Assembly: GCA_024291935.2 (NCBI GenBank)
Contig: CM044313.1
Span: 83,141,001-83,205,000, forward strand
Source: Okapia johnstoni
Taxonomy: Eukaryota; Chordata; Mammalia; Artiodactyla; Giraffidae
DNA: 64,000 nucleotides
Direction of reading: 5' to 3'
Part shown: in pieces, positions 53,001 through 57,297 of the stretch
Layout of the letters: the number at the start of each line of letters is the position of its first letter
Position numbering within the stretch: position 1 is the first letter of the stretch
The notes under the pieces: generated by a model
The model's database searches: none
What the model was told of the DNA's origin: nothing
The model's input: only the letters and a program-made list of their open reading frames with translations
Program-made: the position numbers and the translations under genes

Positions 53001-54388
53001 TTTCCTTCATTTATTGTGGTAGATACTTAAAAAGAATATTTGCATCCGGTTATTCAGGGATATTTGATAACAGATTGAAGTGTGAACATGCAGCCCTTGG
53101 AATCTGTAAAATTTATGCTATTTGCATGATATCCAAATATAGATGTTCTAAAATTGTAGTTGTAGTCATAAATGAAGATGTTTTATCATCTCTATTATGT
53201 TTGTCCCTAGTTTGTTTATGGAAAGGATGTGTGACAATTATTTTCCTGATCAGTATCATGTTCTGAAACAGAGAATCTACAAAGCACAGACCTGTATCCG
53301 TCTTTCTTACGTCTGAGCAAGATGCAGATCTTCTGCAGTGGGAATGTGACTGATGATAAAATTTCAGTGAAATTCATGGTGACAGTATAACCAAGCTGTT
53401 TCCCTGACTCAGCTCCAGTAGTCTGTAAGGGCTGTAATAAGCTATGCCTCCTCATTTTACTTTCTGGAGTCAATAAAATGGTCAGATGGTATTTGGAAAT
53501 GGCACCTTTACATAACCATTTTCCTCTTTTGTGAACTTTGCCACAATAAAATCATAAGTTTTTGAAATGCTTGGTTATTAACAATTATTGGAGACGACAA
53601 AAAAGCAGCAGCAACACAACTAAATCTAAGGCAATGGTGGGTTTTGAGGATAAAGATCTCCGTTTGGTCAGAGCATAGACAGCTCTGTAGGTAGCCAAGT
53701 TAAGAAATAGTTAATTTGAACCTGGCCAAAGGACAAAAGCTCAGAATGTTTGTTTTTTTTTTTTTTTCTCAGAATGAGAAAAAAGGAAGCTTCCTTTCCT
53801 CACTGCTTAATCTCTCTATTCCTATTTTTAATACATCCTACTTTATAGGATAGCTGGACCACATTTTTCAAGCTAAAGTAAAAATTAAAGGATTTATGAT
53901 AATCCTATGTGGATGGTTGTGGGCATTTCGTTTTCAACAGAAGCATTTCTCTTTCTTTGTTGCAGTGCTAACATTTCTCAGCTTCTTGCTACAGTCTTCT
54001 TTCTGAAACTACTCAAGTGAAAAAAAAAAAAGTCTTACCAGATAAGCAACAATTCTTACTGTATTGGGGGAAGAGTTCACATCCTCCCCGTTGTATTTAT
54101 GAAAAGTAACTTCTTCAGGCTTTTAAAACCAGAATGTCAAAGAGCCCAACGGAATCCTACCTTGCCCACATACTGATAATCGGATCCCGTGTATTCCTCC
54201 AGGAGAAAGAACTGATTCCACATCCAGCTCCTTTTCGAACGGCTCAGCTCATTTTTGCTGTTTCCAGAGAGCTCCAGGGTCCTTTTCTTTGCCGGGAAAC
54301 CACTAGTCCTCTTAGATAATGGAGTTGAGAAAGTTGAGTAGGGCTGGCCAACCCAAAAGAGAAGCAAGAAGTATCGGTAAGTTCTCAT
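828..54388 (-). CDS. CDH6: CDH6, cadherin-6 (K-cadherin), coding exons 2-11, 3' end outside window
   Basis: Type II classical cadherin: a calcium-dependent cell-cell adhesion protein of the plasma membrane whose cytoplasmic tail binds catenins. Ten exons join in frame with GT/AG borders: 76 codons from exon 2, then 295, 120, 168, 188, 254, 137, 122, 118 and 252 bp, the size ladder typical of type II cadherins. The joined product shows a signal peptide (about 1-18), RSKR at 50-53 followed by the adhesive strand with W55 and W57 (the two-tryptophan type II signature), EC1 to EC5 with LDRE-type and DxNDNxP calcium motifs, and the start of the membrane helix (from about 614). The opening [12 protein letters not shown] and the [12 protein letters not shown] region match CDH6 as I know it, rather than CDH9, CDH10 or other paralogues. 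The exon for the catenin-binding tail is beyond base 1. Listed coordinates span introns. Confidence 0.96.
1211..1328 (-). CDS. CDH6: CDH6 exon 10: EC5
   Basis: 118 bp, residues 505-543 plus one base. Acceptor TTGATTTTAG; exon ends GACAACAAAG with donor GTAAAT. It carries VDKDDP (512-517) and NFT (536-538, possible N-glycosylation). The intron after it is only 131 bp; retaining it would stop translation two codons past the border. Confidence 0.96.
1500..1690 (-). mobile_element. MER20-like hAT DNA transposon remnant in intron 9
   Basis: The run GAAATGTCCCCAGATATTGCC, the G-rich core and the end GGTTGAGAAACATGG are the MER20 pattern in reverse orientation, diverged. The central G-rich part has expanded into a G-quadruplex motif (1626-1658). 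Confidence 0.6.
1626..1658 (+). other. G-quadruplex motif
   Basis: Runs of 5, 5, 5, 5 and 4 guanines with loops of 1, 6, 1 and 1 bases. It is on the plus strand, which is the template strand of CDH6, in the 1.06-kb intron 9. Confidence 0.75.
2390..2511 (-). CDS. CDH6: CDH6 exon 9: end of EC4 and start of EC5
   Basis: 122 bp, residues 464-504, ending in phase 0. Acceptor CATTTTGCAG; exon ends GCAGACCAG with donor GTGAGT. It encodes the EC4-EC5 linker DVNDNPP (480-486) followed by [13 protein letters not shown], where C497 would be the first EC5 cysteine. Confidence 0.96.
2759..3087 (-). mobile_element. Bov-A2-type dimeric SINE
   Basis: Two successive head-to-tail units, each ending in the CCAGGGAAGCCC motif (reverse complement of the SINE start), in intron 8 about 250 bases upstream of exon 9. 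Confidence 0.8.
3265..3490 (-). repeat. MIR SINE remnant
   Basis: Old mammalian MIR pattern: TGTGCTAAGCACTTTG, then ATTATAGATGAGGAAACT and a diverged end. A small internal duplication of TATTATAGATGAGG is present near 3350-3390. Confidence 0.6.
3655..4010 (+). repeat. Ancient interspersed repeat, class not assigned
   Basis: Opens with TTCATTCACT...AAATATTTAGTGAGCATCTA, continues GTGCCAGCCACTATTTGGGG and GATGGCAAATGCTATGGAG. This is a widespread mammalian repeat that I recognise but do not name with confidence. Blocks at 6740-7280 and 32290-32520 look like later parts of the same element. Confidence 0.5.
4913..5106 (+). mobile_element. Bov-tA1 SINE with target-site duplication
   Basis: A complete copy from GGGCTTCCCTG to an A-rich tail. 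A perfect 12-base direct repeat, AATTCTGTAACA, flanks it (4901-4912 and 5107-5118), so the insertion is fairly young. It lies in intron 8. Confidence 0.9.
5826..5962 (-). CDS. CDH6: CDH6 exon 8: EC4
   Basis: 137 bp, from split codon 418 to split codon 464. Acceptor ATTTTCAG; exon ends GAGATCA with donor GTAAGT. Residues include LDRE (446-449) and possible N-glycosylation sites NGS (437-439) and NIT (455-457). A BovB copy starts only about 134 bases upstream of this exon, in intron 7. Confidence 0.96.
6096..6476 (+). mobile_element. BovB (RTE) LINE, 3' end
   Basis: A 5'-truncated BovB copy: the end of the reverse-transcriptase frame (open 6111-6458), then the GACTGAACTGAAC tail. It is antisense to CDH6, in intron 7, starting 134 bases from exon 8. 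Confidence 0.9.
6740..7280 (+). repeat. Ancient interspersed repeat, class not assigned
   Basis: Contains AAAGATCACTGGCTG, GTTTTGATATGTTGAGGCTG and similar segments of a long mammalian repeat; judged to be the central part of the element begun at 3655-4010. Weakly supported by eye. Confidence 0.4.
7281..8296. other. Intron 7, no feature seen
   Basis: AT-rich intronic DNA with short A runs (for example near 7602). No exon, RNA gene or repeat that I can name. Confidence 0.5.
8297..8439 (-). mobile_element. CHR-type SINE with target-site duplication
   Basis: Reverse of the ACTTCCCTGGCAGTTCAGTG start and B-box region. A 10-base direct repeat, AAGGTGGCTT, flanks it (8287-8296 and 8440-8449). CHR SINEs are shared by ruminants, hippos and whales. 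Confidence 0.8.
9611..9827 (-). mobile_element. Bov-tA SINE
   Basis: Reverse Bov-tA with CCATGGACTGTAGCCCTCCA and the CCTGCATTGGCAGGTGG region, diverged at its end. Intron 7. Confidence 0.8.
10549..10677 (-). mobile_element. CHR-type SINE
   Basis: Reverse CHR copy with T-rich stretch, GGGATCTTAGTTCCCTGACC and CCAGGGAAGTCCC end. Intron 7. Confidence 0.8.
10738..10927 (+). mobile_element. Bov-tA SINE
   Basis: Forward Bov-tA from GGGCTTCTCTGGTGG to the GACATGACTGAGCAACT end. It lies 60 bases after the CHR copy, in opposite orientation. Confidence 0.85.
11672..11784 (-). mobile_element. CHR-type SINE, 3'-shortened
   Basis: Reverse CHR fragment with GGGATCTTAGTTCCCCAACC and CCACCAGGGCAATTCCC; 210 bases downstream of exon 7 in the direction of CDH6 transcription, within intron 7. 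Confidence 0.75.
11994..12247 (-). CDS. CDH6: CDH6 exon 7: EC3-EC4
   Basis: 254 bp, residues 334-417 plus two bases of codon 418. Acceptor TTCCCACAAG; exon ends CCTGTCAA with donor GTAAGC. It contains LDFE (335-338), the EC3-EC4 linker DVDEPP (376-381), NTT (399-401, possible N-glycosylation) and DPDAA (409-413). The open frame running on to about 12421 is intron read backwards past the acceptor and is not coding. Confidence 0.96.
12662..12765 (+). mobile_element. CHR-type SINE fragment
   Basis: AACTTCCCTGGTGGTCCAG start and GGGTTCGATCCC B box, truncated after about 100 bases. Intron 6. Confidence 0.8.
13319..13591 (-). mobile_element. Bov-A2-type dimeric SINE (young type)
   Basis: Starts ACTGCTGCTGCCAAGTCG; two related halves joined by GAAAGTGAAAAGTGAAAGTG; ends GCCATTGCCTTCTCC. 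Low divergence suggests a recent insertion. Intron 6. Confidence 0.85.
14313..14535 (+). mobile_element. Bov-tA SINE
   Basis: Forward copy from GGGCTTCCCAGTGG to GGGACACGACTGAAGC, ending about 150 bases downstream of exon 6. Confidence 0.85.
14682..14869 (-). CDS. CDH6: CDH6 exon 6: EC3, first part
   Basis: 188 bp, residues 271-333, ending in phase 0. Acceptor GTCATTAATAG; exon ends GTCAAAAAG with donor [19 protein letters not shown] (294-306) is the typical cadherin mid-repeat motif with the DxD calcium ligands. The acceptor has a poor pyrimidine tract, but both neighbours join in frame only with this border. Confidence 0.95.
15755..15949 (-). mobile_element. Bov-tA1 SINE
   Basis: Reverse copy with the GACTATATAGTCCATGG segment diagnostic of the tA1 type; intron 5. 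Confidence 0.85.
16372..17105 (+). mobile_element. L1 LINE, 3' end
   Basis: 5'-truncated L1: the end of ORF2-like sequence (ATGGAATATTACTCAGCC), then a ruminant L1 3' UTR with GGAAACTCAAACAGCGGCTC, ending in CTTCAATAAAAAATAAA and a short A/T-rich tail. It is antisense to CDH6 in intron 5. No intact frame. Confidence 0.85.
17275..17464 (+). mobile_element. Bov-tA1 SINE
   Basis: Forward copy with slightly damaged start and the GATTGTGTAGTCCATGGGG segment, ending GACTTTCACTT. Intron 5. Confidence 0.85.
18140..18307 (-). CDS. CDH6: CDH6 exon 5: EC2 to EC2-EC3 linker
   Basis: 168 bp, from the split glycine codon 215 to the split serine codon 271. Acceptor CATACCCACAG; exon ends CCCCAGA with donor GTAGGA. 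It contains DREN at 225-228 (the LDRE equivalent), a possible N-glycosylation site NIT (255-257) and the linker DVNDNPP (260-266). Confidence 0.96.
18510..18546 (+). repeat. (CA)n microsatellite
   Basis: About 15 CA units with minor interruptions, in intron 4, 200 bases upstream of exon 5. Confidence 0.85.
18763..18960 (+). mobile_element. Bov-tA SINE, diverged
   Basis: Forward copy with GTGGGTTCGATCCCTGG B box and GTCCATGGGGTC end; intron 4. Confidence 0.8.
19774..20463 (-). mobile_element. BovB LINE, 3' 0.7 kb
   Basis: Reverse copy starting with (GTTCA)n at 19776 and running into the reverse-transcriptase 3' region ([13 protein letters not shown] segment). The frame is broken. Sense-oriented with CDH6 in intron 4. 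Long plus-strand ORFs across it are shadows. Confidence 0.9.
20597..20950 (+). repeat. Old mammalian interspersed repeat, family not assigned
   Basis: Follows a T run (20580-20596). CCTCAGTGGCTTAACAAAA, GGAAATGACTCATATGACTA and similar segments belong to a common mammalian repeat that I recognise but cannot name safely. Confidence 0.45.
21255..21374 (-). CDS. CDH6: CDH6 exon 4: EC2
   Basis: 120 bp, residues 175-215 with split codons at both ends. Acceptor TCATTACAG; exon ends GAAACAG with donor GTTAGA, a less common but valid donor. It carries DADDP (185-189), the calcium-binding DxD-type motif of EC2. It was found by frame continuity between exons 3 and 5. Confidence 0.95.
21588..21778 (+). 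mobile_element. Bov-tA SINE, first of a tandem pair
   Basis: Forward copy starting 213 bases upstream of exon 4, in intron 3; diverged from the second copy that follows directly. Confidence 0.8.
21779..21970 (+). mobile_element. Bov-tA SINE, second of a tandem pair
   Basis: Begins CACTCAGCTGGTAAAG without the GGGCTTCCC start, so it is either 5'-truncated or part of a dimer with the preceding copy. Confidence 0.8.
21971..23204. other. Intron 3, no feature seen
   Basis: Unique-looking intronic DNA without a repeat, exon or RNA gene that I can name. Confidence 0.5.
23205..23430 (-). repeat. MIR SINE remnant
   Basis: Diverged MIR in reverse: GATATGAAACTGGAGGGTCA, then GGCCACATAGTTGCTTATTA. Intron 3. 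Confidence 0.55.
24766..25060 (-). CDS. CDH6: CDH6 exon 3: most of EC1 and start of EC2
   Basis: 295 bp, residues 77-174 plus the first base of codon 175. It starts after acceptor CTACACTAG and ends GATGTCG with donor GTAAGT. Visible motifs are an RGD tripeptide (83-85), LDRE (116-119, calcium ligand) and DINDNEP (151-157, EC1-EC2 linker). The RGD is known in CDH6 as a possible integrin contact. Two longer frames overlapping this exon on either strand are shadows. Confidence 0.96.
25061..27240. other. Intron 2, repeat-poor 3' part
   Basis: No recent SINE or LINE. Contains A runs and a few segments that may be old DNA-transposon debris (26980-27240). No exon seen. Confidence 0.45.
27245..27430 (-). 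repeat. MIR-like remnant
   Basis: AAGAAACTGAGGCTCTAGAG followed by TCCCAAATCACACAGATCA: MIR core in reverse, diverged. Confidence 0.45.
27431..29100. other. Intron 2, repeat-free stretch with a GC-richer patch
   Basis: The patch at 27740-27900 is more GC-rich than its surroundings and has no recognisable repeat or coding frame. The rest is ordinary AT-rich intron. Confidence 0.45.
29101..29406 (-). mobile_element. CHR-type SINE, near full length
   Basis: Reverse copy: (TTTA)n tail, the GC-rich body with GGCTTCTCATTGCAGTGGC, and the tRNA-related end CCACCAGGGAAGCTC. The longest CHR copy in the window. Confidence 0.85.
30371..30440. mobile_element. Mariner-like MITE
   Basis: About 70 bases with imperfect terminal inverted repeats: ATTGGGTGTCCAAAATTTTG at one end, and the reverse of ATTGGACGGCCAAAAAGTTC at the other. 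The CCAAAAAGTTC core is typical of ruminant mariner relics. Confidence 0.6.
30640..30815 (+). repeat. MIR SINE remnant
   Basis: Forward MIR pattern: TAACTCTGAGGAATTTAGTT, TTTTCTCATCTACATAAGAAT, then AAAATGGTTAACACAG. Confidence 0.5.
31176..31363 (-). mobile_element. L1 LINE 3' UTR, first part, with (TA)n/(AC)n expansion
   Basis: ATTGTAGTTGATTTACAATG is the reverse of an artiodactyl L1 3' UTR. A TA/TG-rich tract (31250-31312) and an (AC)n run (31313-31350) sit inside. The element resumes after the SINE at 31375-31592. Confidence 0.75.
31375..31592 (+). mobile_element. Bov-tA SINE nested in L1
   Basis: Forward copy. It is flanked by GACATTCATTT (31364-31374) and GACGTTCATTT (31593-31603), an 11-base duplication with one mismatch, which shows the insertion split the L1. 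Confidence 0.9.
31593..31870 (-). mobile_element. L1 LINE 3' UTR, second part
   Basis: Continuation of the L1: TTACGGTTTATCACAGGG, ATATAATAGTTTGCCTCTGC and TTTGTGTCATATTTTAGATT segments in reverse orientation. Confidence 0.8.
31927..32095 (-). mobile_element. BovB LINE, 5'-truncated, with target-site duplication
   Basis: Only the last 170 bases of BovB, in reverse. A perfect 11-base repeat, TCTTACATCAT, flanks it (31916-31926 and 32096-32106), marking a discrete truncated insertion. Confidence 0.9.
32290..32520 (+). repeat. Ancient interspersed repeat, class not assigned
   Basis: GGGGTTATACAGAGATTTGGAC followed by AATGCCATATAAATAATAG resembles the distal part of the same old element as 3655-4010 and 6740-7280. 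Tentative. Confidence 0.4.
32808..32945 (-). mobile_element. Bov-A-type SINE fragment
   Basis: GTGGTGGTTTAGTCGCTAAG start and GGAATACTGGACTGGGATGCC; one unit only. Confidence 0.8.
33558..33768 (+). mobile_element. Bov-tA SINE
   Basis: Forward copy lacking part of the B-box region (GGAGATCCCGGGGTCAGG), with an (AAC)n tail at 33749-33768. Confidence 0.85.
34279..34402 (+). mobile_element. BovB LINE, short 3' fragment
   Basis: Last 120 bases of BovB: GATATGAGTTTGAGCAAACT to the AGCAACTGAACGACAAC tail. Confidence 0.85.
35544..35855 (-). mobile_element. BovB LINE, 3' fragment with target-site duplication
   Basis: Reverse copy, flanked by GTTTCAAGAAT (35533-35543 and 35856-35866), a perfect 11-base direct repeat. 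It is inverted relative to the larger BovB copy starting at 36781. Confidence 0.9.
36054..36258 (-). mobile_element. CHR-type SINE
   Basis: Reverse copy with (TTTA) tail, GGGATCTTAGTTCTCCAACC and CCACTGGACCACCAAGG end. Confidence 0.8.
36515..36735 (-). repeat. MIR SINE remnant
   Basis: Reverse MIR: AACATTTATGAAGCCCATAC, GATGAGGAGACTGAGG, and GTCCAGGCAGTCTGAC. Confidence 0.65.
36781..38239 (+). mobile_element. BovB LINE, 1.46 kb, reverse-transcriptase domain relic
   Basis: The longest BovB copy here. Its translation shows the reverse-transcriptase segments FIDYAKAFD (active-site aspartate) and YADDT (catalytic aspartates, near 37450-37465), then the C-terminal region (open 37471-37854) and the (TGAAC)n tail. 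Stop codons near 37096, 37328 and 37406 break the frame, and the 5' part with the endonuclease domain is missing. A short duplication, ACATTCA (36774-36780 and 38240-38246), may be the target site. Non-functional. Confidence 0.9.
38310..38499 (-). mobile_element. MER20 hAT DNA transposon
   Basis: Near full-length reverse copy: AAAAATGTCTCCAGACATTG, CCAAATGCCCCCTAGGGGAC and the terminal GAGAACCACTG. Confidence 0.75.
38507..38603 (+). repeat. (CTAT)n tetranucleotide microsatellite, about 24 copies
   Basis: An uninterrupted CTAT/ATCT run of about 97 bases, directly after the MER20 end. Likely highly polymorphic. Confidence 0.95.
38934..39458 (+). mobile_element. MLT1-like solo LTR (ERVL-MaLR relic)
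   Basis: Begins TGTGGTAAGCAGAATAATGG, contains CCTTATAAGGGTAAGAAGC and the polyadenylation-type segment AGATAATAAACTTGTACTG, and ends near GATAGCAAACTAAGGTAG. This is the pattern of old MaLR LTRs; no internal coding sequence accompanies it. A (GA)n run sits at 39169-39184. Confidence 0.65.
39543..39735 (-). repeat. MIR SINE remnant
   Basis: Reverse MIR: CACTTACTGTGTGTTAGGTA, then TTCACAGAGAAACTTCGTTC and GCAGACCCAGG. Confidence 0.55.
41111..41595 (+). mobile_element. BovB LINE, 3' part
   Basis: Forward copy, more diverged than the others: AGAGACATCACTTTGCCAAC to GGACATGACTTAGTGACAG; frame broken. Confidence 0.9.
41600..44320. other. Intron 2, repeat-poor stretch
   Basis: No recent mobile element and no coding exon seen in about 2.7 kb. 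A 65-codon minus-strand ORF at 44037-44234 resembles nothing I know. Confidence 0.45.
44325..44480 (-). repeat. MIR SINE remnant
   Basis: Reverse MIR: TTAATTAATCCTCACCTCAA, GAAGAAATGGAGGGCAGAGA and the AACTCGCCCAG segment. Confidence 0.6.
44831..44861. other. Perfect 14-base inverted repeat
   Basis: TTTTTTGGTTACAA (44831-44844) pairs with TTGTAACCAAAAAA (44848-44861) across a 3-base TAT loop; two further outer base pairs match after one mismatch. Could form a cruciform or an RNA hairpin. Confidence 0.8.
44917..45246 (-). mobile_element. Bov-A2-type dimeric SINE
   Basis: Two reverse units, each ending in ACCAGGGAAGCC or ACCCAGGGAAGCC; an internal short duplication of GTGGGTAGCTG at 45007-45032. 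Confidence 0.85.
45247..46685. other. Intron 2, no repeat seen
   Basis: Apart from the CTCF/AP-1-like motifs at 45825-45847, no feature can be supported. A 73-codon minus-strand ORF (45550-45771) has no recognisable domain. Confidence 0.45.
45825..45847 (-). promoter_or_regulatory. CTCF-like site next to an AP-1 motif
   Basis: Minus strand reads CCAGCAGAGGGAAG, one mismatch from the CTCF core; TGACTCA, a perfect AP-1 site, starts at 45841. Sequence match only; no occupancy evidence. Confidence 0.35.
46690..46900 (+). repeat. MIR SINE remnant
   Basis: Forward MIR: GAGCCTTAGTTTGCTCCTCT, GTAAAACAGAGATATAAATG. Confidence 0.55.
47869..48521 (+). mobile_element. BovB LINE, 3' 0.65 kb
   Basis: Forward copy from TCACTTCATGGCAAACAG to the (TGAAC)n tail. 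A possible 6-base duplication AAAGAT flanks it (47864-47869 and near 48518). Frame interrupted. Confidence 0.9.
48925..49062 (+). mobile_element. MER5-type hAT DNA transposon, first part
   Basis: Starts CAGTGGTTCTCAAA and includes AATTGGAATCTCTGGGG, as in MER5A. Followed by a SINE and a second MER5-like block. Confidence 0.6.
49066..49293 (-). mobile_element. Bov-tA SINE inserted in MER5 DNA
   Basis: Reverse copy starting with a (GTG)n run and ending ATCCACCAGAGAAGCCCC. Confidence 0.85.
49294..49425 (+). mobile_element. MER5-type hAT DNA transposon, second part
   Basis: ACGTTCTGATTCAATGGATC, TTTCTAACAAGCTCCCAGGT: the distal half of a MER5B-like element, separated from its start by the SINE. 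Confidence 0.6.
49745..50023 (+). mobile_element. Bov-tA SINE with (GC)n(AC)n tail and target-site duplication
   Basis: Forward copy whose 3' tail has become alternating GC then AC (about 49960-50022). A perfect 12-base repeat, CATTAAGACAGC, flanks it (49733-49744 and 50024-50035), so the dinucleotide tract lies inside the insertion. Confidence 0.9.
50107..50176 (-). mobile_element. L1 LINE 3' UTR, first part
   Basis: Reverse of the ruminant L1 3' end (compare the copy at 16372-17105); interrupted by a SINE. Confidence 0.75.
50188..50460 (-). mobile_element. Bov-A2-type dimeric SINE nested in L1
   Basis: Two halves joined by GAAAGGGAAAAGTGAAAGTG. An 11-base duplication, GAATCAGCCAT, flanks it (50177-50187 and 50461-50471). 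Nearly identical in structure to the copy at 13319-13591. Confidence 0.9.
50472..50605 (-). mobile_element. L1 LINE 3' UTR, second part
   Basis: GATACAGAGCCTCTGTTTGA and CATATAGCAAATTCCTGTTG are the reverse of L1 3' UTR segments also seen at 16900-16960. Confidence 0.8.
50960..51184 (+). mobile_element. Bov-tA SINE
   Basis: Forward copy, GGGCTTCCCAGGTGGCGCAG to GACTTAGCACCATAGCAC, with a small internal duplication of ATGCAGGAG. Confidence 0.85.
51394..51408 (+). promoter_or_regulatory. CTCF-like binding site
   Basis: ACAGTAGGTGGCGCT differs from the CTCF core (CCASYAGRKGGCRSY) at one of 15 positions. It lies in non-repeat DNA between two SINEs. An ATF/CRE-like TGATGTCAT (51422-51430) and a partial ZNF143-like TTTCCCACAATGC (51454-51466) follow within 60 bases. 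Motif evidence only. Confidence 0.5.
51466..51681 (-). mobile_element. Bov-tA SINE
   Basis: Reverse copy with GACTGTAGCCCTCCAGGC and a diverged GAGCCATGGGCGAAGCCC end; inverted relative to the copy at 50960. Confidence 0.85.
51690..54160. other. Intron 2, 5' part
   Basis: Holds one MIR remnant (52265-52470) and a T run (53751-53767); otherwise unassigned. ORFs of 77 to 99 codons here have no recognisable domains and no splice context. Confidence 0.45.
52265..52470 (-). repeat. MIR SINE remnant
   Basis: Reverse MIR: CACCTACTGTGTGCCAGCTA, TAGATGAAGAAACCAAAGCC, GGCCACACAACTGGC. Confidence 0.65.
54161..54388 (-). CDS. CDH6: CDH6 exon 2 coding part: signal peptide, prodomain, start of EC1
   Basis: Encodes residues 1-76. 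A hydrophobic core, YFLLLFWVG (residues 6-14), fits a signal peptide. A short basic prodomain follows, ending in RSKR (50-53), a furin-type site. Cleavage exposes SWMWNQFF; W55 and W57 are the residues that swap between partner EC1 domains in type II cadherins. The exon ends GGCAAG with donor GTAGGA, phase 0. Reading through the donor gives only a short out-of-family tail. Confidence 0.96.
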
Positions 54389-54516
54389 TCTGATGCCACA
54401 GTCCAGTCCTGAGTAGCAGGTACCCCTCTCCTTGAAATGTCTTTTCTCACTGCACTGTATCCAGCCTCATTCCTCCTTTCTTCCTTAATGCTCTTGGCTT
54501 GGCTCTCAGAGAATAT
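54389..54516 (-). other. CDH6: CDH6 exon 2, 5' untranslated part
   Basis: The exon border at 54516 is inferred from a good acceptor (pyrimidine-rich stretch ending in TTTCCAG, 54523-54517) upstream of the start codon. The main ATG (54388-54386) has A at -3, an adequate Kozak context. A short upstream ORF (54470-54447) lies within this leader. That this is exon 2, with a separate non-coding exon 1 further upstream, rests on the usual type II cadherin gene structure; no first exon was identified. Confidence 0.7.
54447..54470 (-). CDS. Upstream ORF of 7 codons in the CDH6 leader
   Basis: In the presumed 5' UTR, ATG (54470-54468) has G at -3 and A at +4 and runs MRLDTVQ to a TGA at 54449-54447, about 58 bases before the main start. 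It is too short for a functional peptide. If the exon border is right, it could lower translation of the main frame by diverting scanning ribosomes. Confidence 0.5.
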   Translation of the reverse strand: MRLDTVQ

Positions 54517-57290
54517 CTGGAAAGAATAATAACATATCAAGCATTTTTAGAGATGCTTAAAATTCAGTGTTAGAACAAATAGCTCTGGAGAAAAAAAGAG
54601 GACAGAAATTTGAATAGCAAAACAACAAAAAAATAAGTTGGCTATCAATTTTGAAATGAGGAAAACGGTCTTTCAGATGTGCTAAACGGAAGGCGGGTGC
54701 CGAGTATGAAGCTACTGTTTTCCTCTCTCCTTTTCTATCACTTAAAAATCCTATTTTAAGTAATAGCTTGTGTAGGTCAACATGCCAGAGTGGATTATTT
54801 CACTCCTCTTTTACTCTGAGTATGTGGGCTGAGATCTGGTTAGAAGAAATGAGTTTGTGTTTCTGATTCTATTTGCATATTTATCCTCATGAAAGAATAT
54901 CACAGACAGTTTTGATTCAGTTGAAAGTGGATAATGTTGAAATTTTGCTAAAGTGTATTGAGCACCTGTGATGGGAAGGCAGAAGCCTGCTCTGCAGACT
55001 CTTGGCTTCTGAGATGTGTTGCGATGGAATAGCCGGGTCAGACAAGGTTGGAAAAGACCTTATGTCTTCCCTGCAGAATGCTCATTAGTATATTGACTTT
55101 TCTGAAGTGAAATTTTGTAGCAATGATGATAAGCCTGTATTTAATCCAGTATTTTCCTAATTTGACTGGGAAAGTTTTTTTCCTCGTATGACCCAATTAA
55201 CACTACAGGATGGGTTAATGAACAAGCTACAGAATTTGTATTTAATAGAATAGAGAACAAAATGAACAATTCTCTTCAATTTTCTTTAGGAAATCCTGGT
55301 TGGCTTTTATCTCTAAATTTTACTTGTATCATAGGCAACTAAGTATGTATATTAAAATTGGTCCAACAGTTTCCTTGTAATAGTCACAGGTACATCAAAT
55401 GTACCTCAATACCCCAGTGAGGGCAATAGACGACAAGATCTTCAGAAAAGTCAGCTATTATAATTGCGGGTAATAATTTTCCATGACAAATATTAATTTT
55501 TAATATTAATTAATATCGATTGATTAAAAACTAATTTTTAAAAACACAGCCTAGCATTAAAAAAAATCCTCATGCCAGAGTGCTTGGCAAAGATGCAAAG
55601 ATATCACAATTTGGTTTACCATTTTGCTAATTAAACTAATGCATCCCTATATCTCCCTCCTAAATTTTCCCACATTTCTTGGGAAAAAACCAATAAATTA
55701 CTCCTTGTCTTACTATTTGAATAGAAAAAATATTTTCTTAAATAATACTAACAAAAGAATGAAGGGCTTTGTAAGGTAGAATATGTGGTACAGTTACTAA
55801 ATAAACGCAGATAAAGGAACAGGTTTTAGGCAATCTGATCAGTATTTTTTTTTTGCCTCTATGTCTGAAAAGATTTGTCCCTTTGTCTCCTAATTTTCTA
55901 CCAGGTAAATGTATATATGACCAGTTTTTTTTTTTTTTTTTACCTTAGCAATGAATAATTATAGCCACCCAACACGTTTAAGTGGAAGTTTTCTGGTGAA
56001 ATATAAGTGAAATATTTCGTAGTGTTCAGCATTTTTAAACTTTTATTCCATTATTATGCATCTTCTTGACAGCAGGCTGGGGAAGTTGAAAATTCCACAG
56101 GTGAGTGAATTAGTACTGTGACAATTAGTCATGCTGGAAGAATGCCAGGTACCAGTATATTTGTCATTATGTGGCCTTGGTACAGGTGTGGGATGACTGA
56201 TGATCAATTAGGTAATGACAGTTCTCTCTTCTTGTGGATAGGATATAAGGGGGACTGAGAGACCATGTGGAGAAATCCCTCTAAAGACATCTATTTGTTT
56301 CTAGTAGTCGAGATGGCATTGAGGTTGATTCAGTGGAAACTGCATTTTTCTTCATTTCCCACATTCTCCGTTATTTGCATAGACAAACCCTGCAGTGAAG
56401 AGTTACACGTCTGTGGCTGCACTCAGTGTGTGCCCCACGGTGCTGGCAGGGAAGAGGGATGCAGAGAATGGAGGTGTCAGCTGTTTAAAAGGCAGACTCC
56501 TAAAGGCCATTTTAAAGAAAAATCGATCCCTATGGATGTTGTGTGCAAACTCTACAAGCTGTTGCCACTTGAATATTAAATATTCGTTCTTTTTAATATC
56601 ACAGATACCAAAATGTCAAGTATTTTACTTTTTTTTTTTCTGCTTAGCTGATAATAAGCTTTTAAAGTGGTACAAATTTAAGCAGTGTCTCCAAGTATGG
56701 TAGAACATCAGTTTAGTTATCACCCAGCTCTTTTTGTATCAACTTGGGGAATCAAGAGAGAACTGTGGACAGCTTGTCCGTGAGCCCCCCTCAGGGAGAG
56801 TAGCCCTTGGGGACATGCCGTTCATCCTTGAAGAATTCCCCTAATTCCCCCTGCAAGAGATTCTACTCTAGCAAATGGGAGTAGAGCAGGAGCAGAGAAC
56901 TGGGGCCTAACCCAGTGCTTTGACCACTGCCCACTATAACCAACTTCCACCGCACTCAGTGCCCTTCACTGCACTCCATCCACTGAAATGGGACCAAACT
57001 CATGTGAACATCTTGCCACAAGACACATGTCACAGCTCCTAGGTTCAGGACACCCAAAGGTGAGAAGGAGAGGAGGGAAGAAAGGGTGTGTCCTTTTTAA
57101 AACTCAGTATGCAGAGTTACAAAAATTACTATGATCCACTCATATTTGGTGTTTAGAGGGATAGCTTTCTCTGCAAAATTCTATAGTTAAACGCCAACAA
57201 ACTCTATACCGTTGAATATATAACTTAACAATTCTCATGTAATAATATTACTCATGTAATACTACTTAATACTTCTTAAGTCAGGATTGC
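54517..57290. other. Presumed CDH6 intron 1, no repeat seen
   Basis: AT-rich DNA upstream of exon 2, with T runs near 55848 and 55927. A 104-codon ORF at 56265-56579 has no recognisable domain. No promoter or CpG island is visible. Confidence 0.45.
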
Positions 57291-57297
57291 ATGGTCG

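Noticed and set aside
56265..56579. 104-codon cysteine-containing ORF upstream of CDH6
   Set aside because: No known domain, no promoter or splice support, and AT-rich surroundings.
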